The notes: generated by a model not told the origin, from the letters alone. 64,000 nucleotides of DNA from Streptomyces sp. CB02058 (GCF_001905505.1 NZ_LIPG01000004.1:682001-746000), one strand, 5' to 3'; counted from the stretch's first letter, positions 1 through 8,963 are shown. Made by a program: numbers and translations.

Positions 1-519
1 GGTGGCTGGTTCGTGCCGCACATGGACGAGGTCTTCGAGGAGGTGGCCGCCTCCTGGCTCGGCACGGCGGACGCGCTGCTGTTCGGCCGTCGTACGTACG
101 AGAACTTCGCGCGGGACTGGCCGGCCATGACCGACCACCCGTTCGCGCCCCTGATGAACGGCCTGCCGAAGTACGTCGCCTCCCACAGCCTGACGACGGG
201 CAGCTGGAATCCGACGACGGTCCTGAACGGGGATGTGCCGGCCCAGGTCGCCGAGGTGAAGAACCTGCCCGGCCGGGACCTCCAGATCCACGGCAGCGCC
301 CTGCTGGCCCAGTCCCTGCTGGCGGCGGGCCTGGTCGACGAACTGCGGCTGGCGATCGCCCCGGTCGTGGTCGGCCGCGGCCGACGGCTCTTCCCGGACG
401 GCGGCGCCCCGGCCGGTCTGCGGCTGGTCAGCCACAGGACGACGCCGGGCGGGCTCTCGGTCCACATCTTCGAGTCGGCGGGATCACCCGCTCACGGGAT
501 CTACGGGGCCGGAGCGTAG
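1..519 (+). CDS. Dihydrofolate reductase family protein (RibD C-terminal-like), 5' truncated
   Basis: The reading frame is open from base 1, so the start lies before the window; 172 residues are visible. It begins with GGWFVP, a motif typical of the Streptomyces 'dihydrofolate reductase family' (RibD C-terminal fold). It continues with LLFGRRTYENF (the substrate and NADPH-binding helix) and a LQIHGSALLAQSLL segment that matches the second nucleotide-binding strand and helix. It ends with the APVVVGRGRRLFPDG strand. Members are predicted NADPH-dependent reductases of unknown substrate and are not the folate enzyme itself. The last 15 residues after the final strand look like an unstructured tail. 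Function beyond the fold is not known. Confidence 0.85.
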   Translation, partial: GGWFVPHMDEVFEEVAASWLGTADALLFGRRTYENFARDWPAMTDHPFAPLMNGLPKYVASHSLTTGSWNPTTVLNGDVPAQVAEVKNLPGRDLQIHGSALLAQSLLAAGLVDELRLAIAPVVVGRGRRLFPDGGAPAGLRLVSHRTTPGGLSVHIFESAGSPAHGIYGAGA

Positions 520-535
520 AGCCCTTCCCCCTGGA

Positions 536-676
536 TCAGGCCGAGTGCCCCGGAGGGGGCTCCTTGTCCTGGAGGCGGCGGCCCTCTTCCCGCAGCCGCG
601 GGTTCTGAAGGGCCTTGCCGTCCGCTTCCATCATCCGACCGCGCACGTGCTTGAGCGCGGAGGCCATCTTGCCCAT
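536..676 (-). CDS. Small CsbD-like stress protein (46 aa)
   Basis: A 46-residue, charged, probably helical protein. The phrase VRGRMMEADGKALQNPRLREEGRR is close in pattern to the repeated KGK..EA.GK....RL..EG segment of CsbD-family general stress proteins; this resemblance is from memory and no search was run. The start at 676 was chosen because GAGGTGA lies about 8 bases upstream. A longer in-frame reading to 925 has no ribosome binding site and a low-complexity N-terminus, so it was rejected. It converges with the reductase gene at 1-519, leaving 16 bases between the two stops. Expected to be cytosolic; molecular role unknown even in the family. Confidence 0.55.
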   Translation of the reverse strand: MGKMASALKHVRGRMMEADGKALQNPRLREEGRRLQDKEPPPGHSA

Positions 677-961
677 GAAGTTCACCTCAACCGACGAAAC
701 GTCGCATAATTCTCTCTCCACCACATTTCTCCCACCCGCCGAAACTGAATGCAAGTCCCATGGGAGCGGCCTGTACGGGGCATCGATTTCTCGGAGTGGC
801 GGCAGCCGGACCTCGCCATGAGCGCGCCGGCCGCCAGGGGCGGCCGTGCCACCGGCACGGCCGCCCCTGGCCCGTTCTGGACCGGTCAGCCCCTGCTCAC
901 TGGTGCTCCCCGCTCCGGGGAGCACCCGCGTCCGTACCGTCCGGTGACGGCAGGTTCGCTT

Positions 962-3900
962 CTACTCACGGGCGCTCGCCCTCCCCGTGCCGCCCTGGAT
1001 GACGAACTGCGACCCCGGCTCGACCACGACGTCACCGTCGGCGGAACCGGTGATGGTCACATCGGTGAGCGTGGCACTGCCCCGCGCGCCTCCATGGGCC
1101 AGGATCCCCGCGCCGTTGATCGAGTTCTCGACGCGGACACCCGTTATCCGCGCTCCCGGCACGGACCCGCCGCCCGACTTGAACTGGATGCCGTCGTACG
1201 TCGAATCGAGGATGTCGGTGTCCCGGATCGTGACACCGGGGATGTCCTGCCCGGCCGCGAACAAGGTGATCGCGCCGAACTCCTGGGCCTCTCCCCAGAA
1301 CGCCCCTCCCGTACGGTGCAGCGCGTTGTTGGCGATCAGCGTCTGCCCGGAGAAGGGCAGCGGGTCGTGGTCGGTCGCCAGCATGATGCCGGGGTAGTTC
1401 ATCGTGTCGGAGATGATGTTGTTCTCGATCGTGTTGCCGTAACCGCCGTAGATCGCGATGCCGTTGGCCCTCCAGGGCAGTTGGATGGTGTTGTTGCGGA
1501 AGTGGTTGTCGTGGCCGACGTCCACCGAGGGGTTCTTCACGTACTTGCTCGACCACACCGCCAGCGCGTCGTCCCCCGTGTTCCTCAGGGACGAGTTGAA
1601 CACCGTCGAATCACGTGTTCCGTTGGCGAAGTTGATGCCGTCCGCGTAGGTGTTGCGGATGCGCATGCCGGTGAACTCGACGCGCTGGGCGGGTCCCCAG
1701 AGGTCCGGGATGTTGTCGTAGTCACGGCCCACCCAGACACCCACGTTGGCGTGCTCCAGCCAGACGTTGGTGATCGCGGTGTCCTCGCCGAAGCGCCCGT
1801 TCAGGCCCACTCCGCCCTCGGCGTTGCCGTCCCCGCCCCGGATGGTGCCCGAGCCGAAGATCGCGATGTCGGAGATCTTGGTGTTGTCGTCGATGTCGAA
1901 GCCGAAGTTCCCCTCGTGCGGGTGGTTGATGCCTCCGGCGTCCTGGGGCGGGGTGAGGGTGTAGAGCTGGGAGTGCCACATGCCCGCACCGCGGATCGTG
2001 ACGTCCCTGATGCCGACCTGGTTGAACTGGCCCCGGTTCAAGGGGTCGTCGGTCAGGATCTTCTGCTCCTGCCGCCACTGCCCCGGCGGGATCCATACGC
2101 AGCCGATGTCACCGTTCTGGTCGGCGGTCACCGCCCGCTGGATGGCGTCCGTGTCGTCGATCCCGTCGTTCGGGACGGCTCCGTAGGTGGTGATCGAGGT
2201 GCATCCGGCCGGCTGGGCGGCAGCGGGTGCCACCTGCTCCAGGTCCACCAGATCGATGACGTAGAAGGCGGCCGTGTCGCCCGCGTCGCGCTGGAGGCGG
2301 AACTTCGTACCGGCGGGGTAGCTCCGGCCGAGCAGGGCGTTGGACTCGTCGAACAGCCGGCGGGCGTCCGCGCCCGGCCGGTTGCTCAGGCCCTCCGGGC
2401 TGTCCGTGTCGCCGTAGAGCCAGCTGTGCTTGGAGGAGAGGGTCAGCTTCCGGACGAAGGTGCCGTCGGCGTAGAGGCTGATCGTGGCCTCCGCCCCTCC
2501 GCCGCCCGGGGCGTCGGGCACGGAGTTGCGGACCACGATCGAGTTCGACGGCACGGTGGAGGTGACCTCGACGTACTCGCCCGCGGAGTCGAGCCGCACG
2601 GACTCCCGGCCCGAGGACTCGGTCGCGAAGTTGGTGTGCCCGAAGGTGCGCTTCTGGTCGGACTTCAGCAACGTGCCCTTGTACGCGCCCTGTTCGGCCT
2701 CGTACTCGGTGTAGGGGACCGCCGCCCCGCGGCCGACGACCATGGCGCGCGAGAAGACGTTGTTGTTCTCGTCGGTCTCCGCGACGGTACCGGTGGCGTC
2801 GGCGGTCGCGGTGAGGTTGGCCCCGCCGCTCTTCGCGGTCCAGCTCCCGCTGACGGGCACGGTGACCGTGCCCCCGGCGGGAACGGGTCCGGTGGCGCCG
2901 TCCAGCGTGGTGCTCTCCACGAGGAGGCGGGTGACGGTCGAGGAACTCACCGCCGACGTACCGCGGTTGTGGACGGAGACGCTGAAGGTGACGGCTGCGC
3001 CCACGGCGGGGTTCGACGGTGTGGAGGTGATGGCGAGCACCTCCAGGTCGGGTCCGGGGCTCCGGCCGACCACGAGTTTCGTGGAGGCGGTGCGGCTGTT
3101 GTTGCCGTTGTCCTGTTCGACGACCGTGTCCGTCGGGTCGACCACCGCCGAGACGGTGTACGAGCCCGCCGGTCGCTTCCCGACGTCGACGGCGACGGTG
3201 GCCGACGCTCCGGCGGCGAGGGCCTTCACCGGGGCGCTGCCCGCGACGACGCCTTCGATGCTGACGTCGACGGCCGTCGCTGCGGCGTCCGAGGTGCCCG
3301 TGTTGCGTACGGTGGCGTTCACGGTGACGCCGTCCTTCTCGGACGGCTCGGTGGGCGACCATGTCAGCTCGGAGACGGTCAGGTCCGGGTTGGGGGCGGC
3401 GGTGCCGACGACCTGGATCTCCGCGACCTGGGCGCCCGGAGCACCCGTGTTGGCGAAGAACTTGAGCTGCACGTCCGCGTAGCGCCCGCTGACCGGGATC
3501 GTCACGGTGTTCTCGTTGCCGGAGGGGCTGAACACATGGTCCGCCCGGTCCTTCAGCGAGGTGAAGCCGGTGGCGGACTGCGCCCGCCCGAGGACCTGGA
3601 GACTCTGGGTACGGGTGGCCCACGCCTGCTCCGGGGAGAGCTTGACGACGACGGCCTCGATGTCGGCGTCCGCGCCGAGCTTCACCGTGAGGGTGGCGGG
3701 ATGGCCGGCGGACTCCCAGTACGTGCCGGGCTTGCCGTCATTGGCGTTGGCCGCCACATAGGCCTGTGCGACGGACGAGGCCTCGATGGGTTTGCCGAGT
3801 GCGAGGTTGGAGCCGTTCGCGGGCGGCGGGCCCGAGTCCTCGTCGCCGTAGACCTCCACCTGGGAGAGCTGCGCGGCGTTCCAGCCGGTGTTCGCGGTCA

Positions 3901-4351
3901 CCTGTACGCGGATGTAGCGCACCTGCTCCGCGGTCAGGTCGATGGTGACGGAGTTGGCCGCCGACGGGCTGAACACCCGTGCGGCGGAGGCGGCGAGGGT
4001 GCTGTACGTGTCTCCGTCCGTGCTGCCCTGGACGGCGAGCGTCTGGGTGCGCGCCTCCCAGGTCGTGGGGAGCCTGAGCACCACCTGGTCGACGTCGAAG
4101 CGCCCGCCGAGATCGATCCGGACCCACTGCGGGAGGGTGCCCGGGCTCTCCCAGTAGGTCTGCTGGCTGCCGTCGGTGACGTTCGACGCCGGATAGGCGC
4201 CGTGCGAACCGCCGGCCGTCACCTGCTTGCCGAGGGCCAGGTCGGTGCGTGGTGCGGCTGCCGTGGCGCTGACCGGCAGGAGGCCGACGGTCATCAGCGC
4301 GGCTGTCACCGCGCCGAGGACGAACCGCCGGCCGAGTTGCTTCCATCTCAT
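962..4351 (-). CDS. Secreted GH87 alpha-1,3-glucanase / mycodextranase with discoidin, CARDB and CBM modules
   Basis: A 1129-residue secreted endoglucanase expected to cut alpha-1,3-glucan (fungal cell wall or bacterial mutan). Order: signal peptide 1-33; two discoidin-like (F5/8 C) domains about 37-170 and 181-317; two CARDB Ig-like domains about 320-430 and 434-540; a CBM6/35-like domain about 548-706 starting EYEAEQG; and a parallel beta-helix from about 717 starting TTYGAVPNDGIDDT. D904, D927 and D928 (in YADGINFANG and NTGDDALAVW) reproduce the GH87 spacing of one Asp followed 23 residues later by an Asp pair, which is the basis for choosing GH87 over other beta-helix families. Start 4351 has GAGGAC upstream and leads straight into the signal peptide. 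GH87 mycodextranases (alternating 1,3/1,4 substrate) cannot be excluded. Confidence 0.85.
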   Translation of the reverse strand: MRWKQLGRRFVLGAVTAALMTVGLLPVSATAAAPRTDLALGKQVTAGGSHGAYPASNVTDGSQQTYWESPGTLPQWVRIDLGGRFDVDQVVLRLPTTWEARTQTLAVQGSTDGDTYSTLAASAARVFSPSAANSVTIDLTAEQVRYIRVQVTANTGWNAAQLSQVEVYGDEDSGPPPANGSNLALGKPIEASSVAQAYVAANANDGKPGTYWESAGHPATLTVKLGADADIEAVVVKLSPEQAWATRTQSLQVLGRAQSATGFTSLKDRADHVFSPSGNENTVTIPVSGRYADVQLKFFANTGAPGAQVAEIQVVGTAAPNPDLTVSELTWSPTEPSEKDGVTVNATVRNTGTSDAAATAVDVSIEGVVAGSAPVKALAAGASATVAVDVGKRPAGSYTVSAVVDPTDTVVEQDNGNNSRTASTKLVVGRSPGPDLEVLAITSTPSNPAVGAAVTFSVSVHNRGTSAVSSSTVTRLLVESTTLDGATGPVPAGGTVTVPVSGSWTAKSGGANLTATADATGTVAETDENNNVFSRAMVVGRGAAVPYTEYEAEQGAYKGTLLKSDQKRTFGHTNFATESSGRESVRLDSAGEYVEVTSTVPSNSIVVRNSVPDAPGGGGAEATISLYADGTFVRKLTLSSKHSWLYGDTDSPEGLSNRPGADARRLFDESNALLGRSYPAGTKFRLQRDAGDTAAFYVIDLVDLEQVAPAAAQPAGCTSITTYGAVPNDGIDDTDAIQRAVTADQNGDIGCVWIPPGQWRQEQKILTDDPLNRGQFNQVGIRDVTIRGAGMWHSQLYTLTPPQDAGGINHPHEGNFGFDIDDNTKISDIAIFGSGTIRGGDGNAEGGVGLNGRFGEDTAITNVWLEHANVGVWVGRDYDNIPDLWGPAQRVEFTGMRIRNTYADGINFANGTRDSTVFNSSLRNTGDDALAVWSSKYVKNPSVDVGHDNHFRNNTIQLPWRANGIAIYGGYGNTIENNIISDTMNYPGIMLATDHDPLPFSGQTLIANNALHRTGGAFWGEAQEFGAITLFAAGQDIPGVTIRDTDILDSTYDGIQFKSGGGSVPGARITGVRVENSINGAGILAHGGARGSATLTDVTITGSADGDVVVEPGSQFVIQGGTGRASARE

Positions 4352-4440
4352 GCTGTCCTCTGTTCCGTTGGCCTCGCCGATGGGGGGTGTGCCGGGACGC
4401 CGACAGGAGAGGGAGCACACCTCCCGCCGGAACTCGCGCA

Positions 4441-4471
4441 TATTGCCTAGGATTTTGAGTGATGCAGTCAA
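4441..4471 (-). promoter_or_regulatory. Promoter of the GH87 gene with overlapping imperfect palindrome
   Basis: Read on the minus strand, TTGACT (4471-4466) is followed after 16 bases by TAGGCA (4449-4444), a good housekeeping-type promoter for a transcript starting near 4437 with a leader of about 86 bases. The -35 box overlaps a quasi-palindrome at 4455-4471 with arms TTGA-N-TG and CA-N-TCAA, a plausible operator. The rest of the 315-base gap (4352-4666) shows no gene on either strand. Confidence 0.5.
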
Positions 4472-4666
4472 TATTTTGCGGTGTCGCGGAGACAGGTTTC
4501 TAGCAGCCCGGACTTTTGTCAACGGTCCTCACACACGGACACCACGGGCACCCCCGTCCGCCGCGCGGCTCGGGGCGGGGCGAACGGGCCGCAAGGGGGC
4601 AGGCCGGATGCGTGTTCGTGAAAGGCGGCCCGGCAGCGAGCGGGACCGGAGAGATACGGGGGCGGA

Positions 4667-5020
4667 TCAGAAGAACTGCGACAGGCAGAACTCGTGGCCC
4701 TCGGGGTCGGCCATCACGACGACCACCCCCTCGTCGTAGTCGTGCCGCTCACCGGTGGACCGGCCTCCCAGGGCGATGACCTGGGCGATCCCCTGGTCGA
4801 TGTCGTCGACCAGGACATCCAGGTGCAGGCGCACCTTGCCCGGATTCGGCTCCGTCACGGGCTGGAAGACCAGGCGCGGCTGGGGGTCGTCGTGACGGCC
4901 GAGATAGACCCAGCCGGGCCGGGAGGGGCCCGGCTCGCGGTCGAGCAGTTCGCTCCAGAAGGCCGACACCCGCGCCACGTCGAGGCAGTCGACGGTCACA
5001 CCCACCCAGCGGTTCGTCAC
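4667..5020 (-). CDS. VOC-family (glyoxalase/bleomycin-resistance fold) protein
   Basis: 117 residues. The N-terminus VGVTVDCLDVARVSAFWSEL is the usual first beta-alpha unit of the vicinal oxygen chelate fold. The centre has VRLHLDVLVDDIDQGIAQV, and the protein ends MADPEGHEFCL, where the Glu of PEGHEF is normally one of the metal ligands. Streptomyces genomes carry many such single-domain proteins; specific substrates are rarely known, so no reaction is assigned. The GTG start at 5020 is preceded by AAGGAG about 11 bases upstream; extending the frame further adds only a low-complexity N-terminus. Cytosolic. No obvious functional link to the polysaccharide genes on either side. Confidence 0.8.
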   Translation of the reverse strand: MTNRWVGVTVDCLDVARVSAFWSELLDREPGPSRPGWVYLGRHDDPQPRLVFQPVTEPNPGKVRLHLDVLVDDIDQGIAQVIALGGRSTGERHDYDEGVVVVMADPEGHEFCLSQFF

Positions 5021-5545
5021 GGGGCCGGTACTCCTTCGCGTGTCGCACGCGGGCCTCGGGCCTGCCGGTGCGTGAGCGGTGTGTCGTCGGGGGCGCCAGT
5101 GGTGCGCACCGCCGCGCCCGACTGTACCGGGAGCCGGTCCCGCCTCAGCCGCGTATGCCGCTGGGGCCGGCGTCGCCCTCCGCTCGCATCCACAGCAACG
5201 GATGCCGGTCCTGGTCGTCGGCCAACGGGTCACTGCTGCGGGCCGGCCGGCCGTCGACGCGGGAAGGCATCACGAACGCGCGGGAAGCGGAGCCGTCGGT
5301 GAGGCCGACGGTCGCCCCTGTGCCGGGGTCGAGGACGGCATGGCCTCCGAAGTCCAGGACGGGCGGGGCGCTCCCGGGTGCGGGCGGCACGGCGTTTTCT
5401 CCCTCCGGGTCTGCTCGGGCGGGCGGCGCGCCACGGCCCCGGGCCGGCGACGCGGTTCGTCGTCGGCCCGGGGCCGTGGGTCAAGGTCGGCGGGGCGGGG
5501 CGCCCCGCGCAGGGTCGGCGGGGGGGGGGGGGGCGGCGCGCCCTC
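5021..5545. other. 525-base intergenic stretch, no convincing gene
   Basis: Between the VOC gene (its 5' side) and the 3' end of the PL11 gene. A frame at 5145-5390 (minus) encodes 81 residues without recognisable motif or ribosome binding site, so I do not call it. The stretch contains a strong hairpin (5431-5479) and a 14-base run of G (5520-5533). Confidence 0.6.
5431..5479 (-). terminator. Strong hairpin, likely terminator of the PL11 gene
   Basis: Bases 5431-5446 are the exact reverse complement of 5464-5479. The stem continues inward with five more pairs and one G-T wobble, leaving a five-base loop (5453-5457). This gives about 22 pairs, almost all GC. It lies 67 bases beyond the PL11 stop codon on the minus strand. 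There is no T-tract, as is usual for Streptomyces terminators. Confidence 0.7.
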
Positions 5546-7447
5546 TCAGTCCGCCCGCGGGGCGTAGACGATGGCCGGCCGGGGCGGCTCGCTCATGCCG
5601 TCGCCGAGGAAGTAGTCGACCTCGTGCGACTGCAGATAGCCCTTGACCGTCATGTCGTTCCGGTAGGCGGGGTTGTGGGCGAGTGTGTACAGCCGTGTGC
5701 TGGTCGGCTGGTCGGTGGTGAACACGATGAGCTCGTCGTGGTCGGAGTCGGTGTAGACCGCCTCCTCCCTCCAGTCACCCATGATGTCGCCGACCAGGGT
5801 GGGGTTTCCCGCGCTCCCCACGCCCGTCGCTCCGAACCTGGACGTGGTCAGCACCCTCGGGAGGCTGTTGCTCGGTGAGGGGGTCTCGGGGTTCCACTTC
5901 TCCAGCTTGCCGTTGTTGAGGAGTTCCATGGTGGTGTCACCGTCCCACCAGATGCCCAGCGCCGGCCAGGGTGCCAGCGAGGTGTCGGGCTCCGTCAGCT
6001 CGTTGCGGGGAGCGTTGTGGACGCCGGAGAACGACCATGCCTCCATCCCCGGGTGGCGGGGGTCGATGTCCCCGACGAGGCCGCGGCCCACGTCGCTGAC
6101 GCCCTCCTCGCTGTGCTGCCAGATCATGCTGCCGTCGGTCGCGTCGTAGTAGTACTCGCGCAGTCCGCTCGGGTTGTCCTGCTGGATGCCGTAGCCCTGG
6201 AGGCCGGGGCGGCCGGGGTCCATCTTCGCGAGGTAGAAGCGGTCGCCGTGGACTACGCCTTGGGAGCTCAGGGAGTAGCGCAGCGTTCCGTCGCCGTTGA
6301 GGACGAAGCCGATCTCGGCGATCTCGTCCTTGCCGTCACCGTCGACGTCGATGATCCGGGTGTTGTGTCCGTCGGACGCGGCCTGGTCGCCGCGCAGCCA
6401 CTTCCACTGCCGTTCGACGGTGTCGCCGTCGAAGTTCCACGCGGTCATCATGAGGTTGAAGCTGCCGCTGCCGACGCGGTTCTTCATGAACGCCACCAGG
6501 CTCGGGGTGGATCCGTTCAGGTGACCCACCCCGAAGCGGGCGTACATGGGGCCGTCGGCGATGTAGTCGTCCGGCACCGGCGCCGTGGCCCGCGCGGCTC
6601 CCGTGCGGCCGTCGAGCACGGCGATGAACTGGTGCTCGTCGTCGCCGTAGGAGAAGGTCTCGCCGTCGCCGAAGGTGACGCCGTTCGCGATGCGCACCGC
6701 CACCTCGGCGCGGCCGTCACCGTCGAGGTCGTGGACGGTCACGCCGTCCCAGTTCCCCACGTCGATGGTGGCGGAGCCGCCCTCGATGTTGTTCTGGTCG
6801 GTGCTGTTGGGGCCCATGTCCATGCGCCAGAGCAGGGTGCCGTCGCTGCGGTAGGCCTCGATCTTCTGAGGGGAGGTCTGGCGGTCCACGACGTAGTCGT
6901 ACGTCCCGTCGCCGTCGAGGTCCCCGACCCAGGTGAACTTGACCGGGCCGCCCGCTTCGAGGGGGACGCGGACGACGGGTTCCTGGGCGTGGTCCGCGGT
7001 GAGGGTGAAGGCCTTGCTGGAAGCCTGCTCCTTGCCGTCCACCACCGGGCGTACGCGGTAGCTGTTGCTCTTCGTCAGGTCGGCGGTGGCGTCGGTGAAG
7101 TTCGTCGCGCCGGTCAGAACCTGGGAGTTGAGCTTCGTCGAGGACGCTCCGTCCGTCGAGCGGTACACGTTGAAGCCCGTGCTCGCGGGGTCGAGGCCCA
7201 GCAGCCGCCACGAGACCAGGACCTCGGCACTGTTCCTGCGTACGGCCACCACGGCGCGGTCGAGGTTCTCCATCGTCCGGGCGACCGCCGCCGTTCCGCT
7301 GCTGCGGGCGGCCCCGGGGGCCGCTTCGGCCTGTGGCGGACCTGGGAGCAGGGCTGCGGCAGCGGCGAGAACCGCCGCTGCCGCGGCCGCCGCCCCCCAT
7401 GCCCTGCCCGTGCGTTGCTTTCGGTGCGGGTGCACGAAGACCTCCAT
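5546..7447 (-). CDS. Secreted rhamnogalacturonan lyase, PL11
   Basis: 633 residues from the ATG at 7447. Residues 1-43 form a signal peptide (HPHRKQRTGRAW then an Ala-rich core). A fibronectin-III-like domain follows at about 70-155 (NVYRSTDG). The rest is the eight-bladed propeller typical of PL11, with calcium-binding repeats such as DLDGDG (about 176-181, 262-267) and IDVDGDGKDEIAEIGF. It should cleave the GalA-Rha backbone of rhamnogalacturonan I by beta-elimination outside the cell, like Bacillus YesW/YesX; whether endo or exo is not visible. The start is uncertain: ribosome binding sites are poor here and at 7543. The ATG at 7543 sits inside a palindrome that looks like an operator, so 7447 is preferred. 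Transcribed away from the CE12 esterase gene, sharing its upstream region. Confidence 0.85.
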   Translation of the reverse strand: MEVFVHPHRKQRTGRAWGAAAAAAAVLAAAAALLPGPPQAEAAPGAARSSGTAAVARTMENLDRAVVAVRRNSAEVLVSWRLLGLDPASTGFNVYRSTDGASSTKLNSQVLTGATNFTDATADLTKSNSYRVRPVVDGKEQASSKAFTLTADHAQEPVVRVPLEAGGPVKFTWVGDLDGDGTYDYVVDRQTSPQKIEAYRSDGTLLWRMDMGPNSTDQNNIEGGSATIDVGNWDGVTVHDLDGDGRAEVAVRIANGVTFGDGETFSYGDDEHQFIAVLDGRTGAARATAPVPDDYIADGPMYARFGVGHLNGSTPSLVAFMKNRVGSGSFNLMMTAWNFDGDTVERQWKWLRGDQAASDGHNTRIIDVDGDGKDEIAEIGFVLNGDGTLRYSLSSQGVVHGDRFYLAKMDPGRPGLQGYGIQQDNPSGLREYYYDATDGSMIWQHSEEGVSDVGRGLVGDIDPRHPGMEAWSFSGVHNAPRNELTEPDTSLAPWPALGIWWDGDTTMELLNNGKLEKWNPETPSPSNSLPRVLTTSRFGATGVGSAGNPTLVGDIMGDWREEAVYTDSDHDELIVFTTDQPTSTRLYTLAHNPAYRNDMTVKGYLQSHEVDYFLGDGMSEPPRPAIVYAPRAD

Positions 7448-7537
7448 GGCTTCGTCTGCGGATGCTGTGGGGCCGCCCTCGTCCCGTTGACGCGCACCGC
7501 CCCGTTCGGCGGACGCGCTCTCGACGCCCCGGTGTTT

Positions 7538-7588
7538 CAACATGCTTCGTTTCGACGCATGTTGGTGTCCATCTGCACCGCCCGTCAA
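7538..7588 (-). promoter_or_regulatory. Promoter/operator region of the PL11 gene
   Basis: CAACATGC (7538-7545) and GCATGTTG (7557-7564) form an exact 8-base inverted repeat. An inner TCG/CGA pair (7547-7549, 7553-7555) sits around TTT. On the minus strand a TTGACG (7588-7583) lies 17-18 bases upstream of the palindrome, so a regulator bound there would cover the -10 region. The palindromic, 27-base form suits a LacI- or DeoR-type dimer; the binder is inferred, not shown. Confidence 0.45.
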
Positions 7589-7703
7589 TGCCTGGGACGG
7601 AAGAGGAGTGAGGTTCCATCACGCCAACAAGGCTTCTCCCAGCGCAGATACGCCCTCCACCTCGGCACGAGCCCGAGGACACCGCACCGCTCGCTGCATC
7701 AGA

Positions 7704-7765
7704 CTGAACGCTTCAGAACAGGATTGCACTTTTCTGTTGACGTGTGCCTGACGTTGCAGCACAGT
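7704..7765 (+). promoter_or_regulatory. Candidate promoter region of the CE12 esterase gene
   Basis: TTGACG at 7737-7742 with a weak CACAGT at 7760-7765 (17-base spacer) upstream of the CE12 start at 7899. Just upstream is CTGAA-CGC-TTCAG (7704-7716), a near-palindrome. The -10 match is poor, so this is only a candidate. The remainder of the gap between 7589 and 7898 shows no gene. Confidence 0.3.
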
Positions 7766-7898
7766 GCAGTGGCGCGGCTCGCCCGTCCGGCATCGCCGCG
7801 CACTCCCTCCGGCGCTCGGGGCCATGAGCCGGCCGCGTACGCCCCGCCCCGGTCGCCCTTCACCTCATCCACGGACCACTTCGGGAAGGGACTCCCCC

Positions 7899-8963
7899 AT
7901 GCGTCCGCACGTCCGCACCACCCGATACGCCGGCGGCGTAGCGATGCTGACCGCTCTCACCGCCCTCACCGCGGTGCTCGCCTCACCCGCGCACGCCGGC
8001 ACCACCGGCCGGGGCGCACTGCCCCGGGGATGCTCCGCCACCGCGGACGGGGTGGACTGCCACTTCGACGTGGAGCCGGGCAACTACCGTGTGACCGCGC
8101 TGCTGGGCGGCACCGCCGCGGGCAGTACGTACATCAGCGCCGAGCAGCGCCGGACCATGCTCGCGGAGACGGCGACCGATGCGGGACGGGTCGTCCGCAG
8201 GAGCTTCACCGTGAACGTGAGGGCCGCCGAGGGCGAGCCGACGCAGGAGGCCGGAACTCCGGGGCTCGACCTGCGATTCCGCGGGTCGGCCCCGCTGCTC
8301 GCCGGGCTGCGGGTGACACCCGCGCGCCACACCCCGCAGATCCTGCTGGCCGGCGACTCCACGGTCTGCGACCAGCGGAACGATCCCTATGCGGGCTGGG
8401 GCCAGGAGCTTCCGCAGCTGCTGAGGGTGGGTGTCTCCGTCGCGAACTACGCCGACGGCGGGGAGAGCACGGTCAGCTTCCTCGCCGATCCGCTGCTCTT
8501 CGACGCCGTGGAGTCCGAGGTGCGCCGCGGTGACCTGGTACTGATCCAGCTCGCACACAACGACAAGACCACCACCGCCGAGGAGTACCGCGCCAATCTG
8601 GCCGAGATGGCGGAGCGGGTGATCGCTCGTGGGGGCGAGCCGGTGTTCGTCACACCGATCGTCAGGCGGCGTATGCAGAAGGACGGCACCCTCGACGCGG
8701 TGGCCCAGCACGTGATGACGGCGAACCTCCCCGTCGAGATGCGGGCGCTGGCGGCCGAGCTGGGCATTCCTGTCGTCGACCTCACCGACCGGACGAAGGA
8801 GCTGGTCGAGGGCCTGGGGATCGAGGCGTCCAAGGACCTCTATCTGACGAAGGTCAACGGGGACAACACCCACACCTCCGTCCACGGTGCGAAGACCTTC
8901 GCCGGGATCGTCGTCGAGGAGCTGCTGGCACAGGGGCTGGTGCCCGCGCGGGCGGTCCGCTGA
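7899..8963 (+). CDS. Secreted rhamnogalacturonan acetylesterase, CE12 (SGNH fold)
   Basis: 354 residues. The signal peptide is about 1-33 (ending SPAHA). An N-terminal beta-sandwich of about 100 residues (CHFDVEPGNYRVTALLGG) is as in YesT/RhgT-like enzymes. The SGNH hydrolase domain follows. Catalytic signatures are AGDSTV with S154, the oxyanion Asn in AHNDK (N221), and the DNTHTSVHG block with D322 and H325. CE12 enzymes remove O-acetyl groups from rhamnogalacturonan I so that lyases can act. The start at 7899 follows GGGAAGGG by about 9 bases. It is divergent from the PL11 lyase and convergent with the DeoR/LacI-hybrid regulator, which supports a shared pectin-degrading role. Confidence 0.88.
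   Translation: MRPHVRTTRYAGGVAMLTALTALTAVLASPAHAGTTGRGALPRGCSATADGVDCHFDVEPGNYRVTALLGGTAAGSTYISAEQRRTMLAETATDAGRVVRRSFTVNVRAAEGEPTQEAGTPGLDLRFRGSAPLLAGLRVTPARHTPQILLAGDSTVCDQRNDPYAGWGQELPQLLRVGVSVANYADGGESTVSFLADPLLFDAVESEVRRGDLVLIQLAHNDKTTTAEEYRANLAEMAERVIARGGEPVFVTPIVRRRMQKDGTLDAVAQHVMTANLPVEMRALAAELGIPVVDLTDRTKELVEGLGIEASKDLYLTKVNGDNTHTSVHGAKTFAGIVVEELLAQGLVPARAVR

Noticed and set aside
749..4450. 1233-residue open frame antisense to the GH87 gene
   Set aside because: Composition is the Arg/Gly/Val/Asp-rich shadow typical of high-GC antisense frames; the opposite strand carries a coherent signal peptide, domains and catalytic motif.
5145..5390. 81-residue minus-strand frame between the VOC and PL11 genes
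   Set aside because: No ribosome binding site, no recognisable motif, and low-complexity composition.
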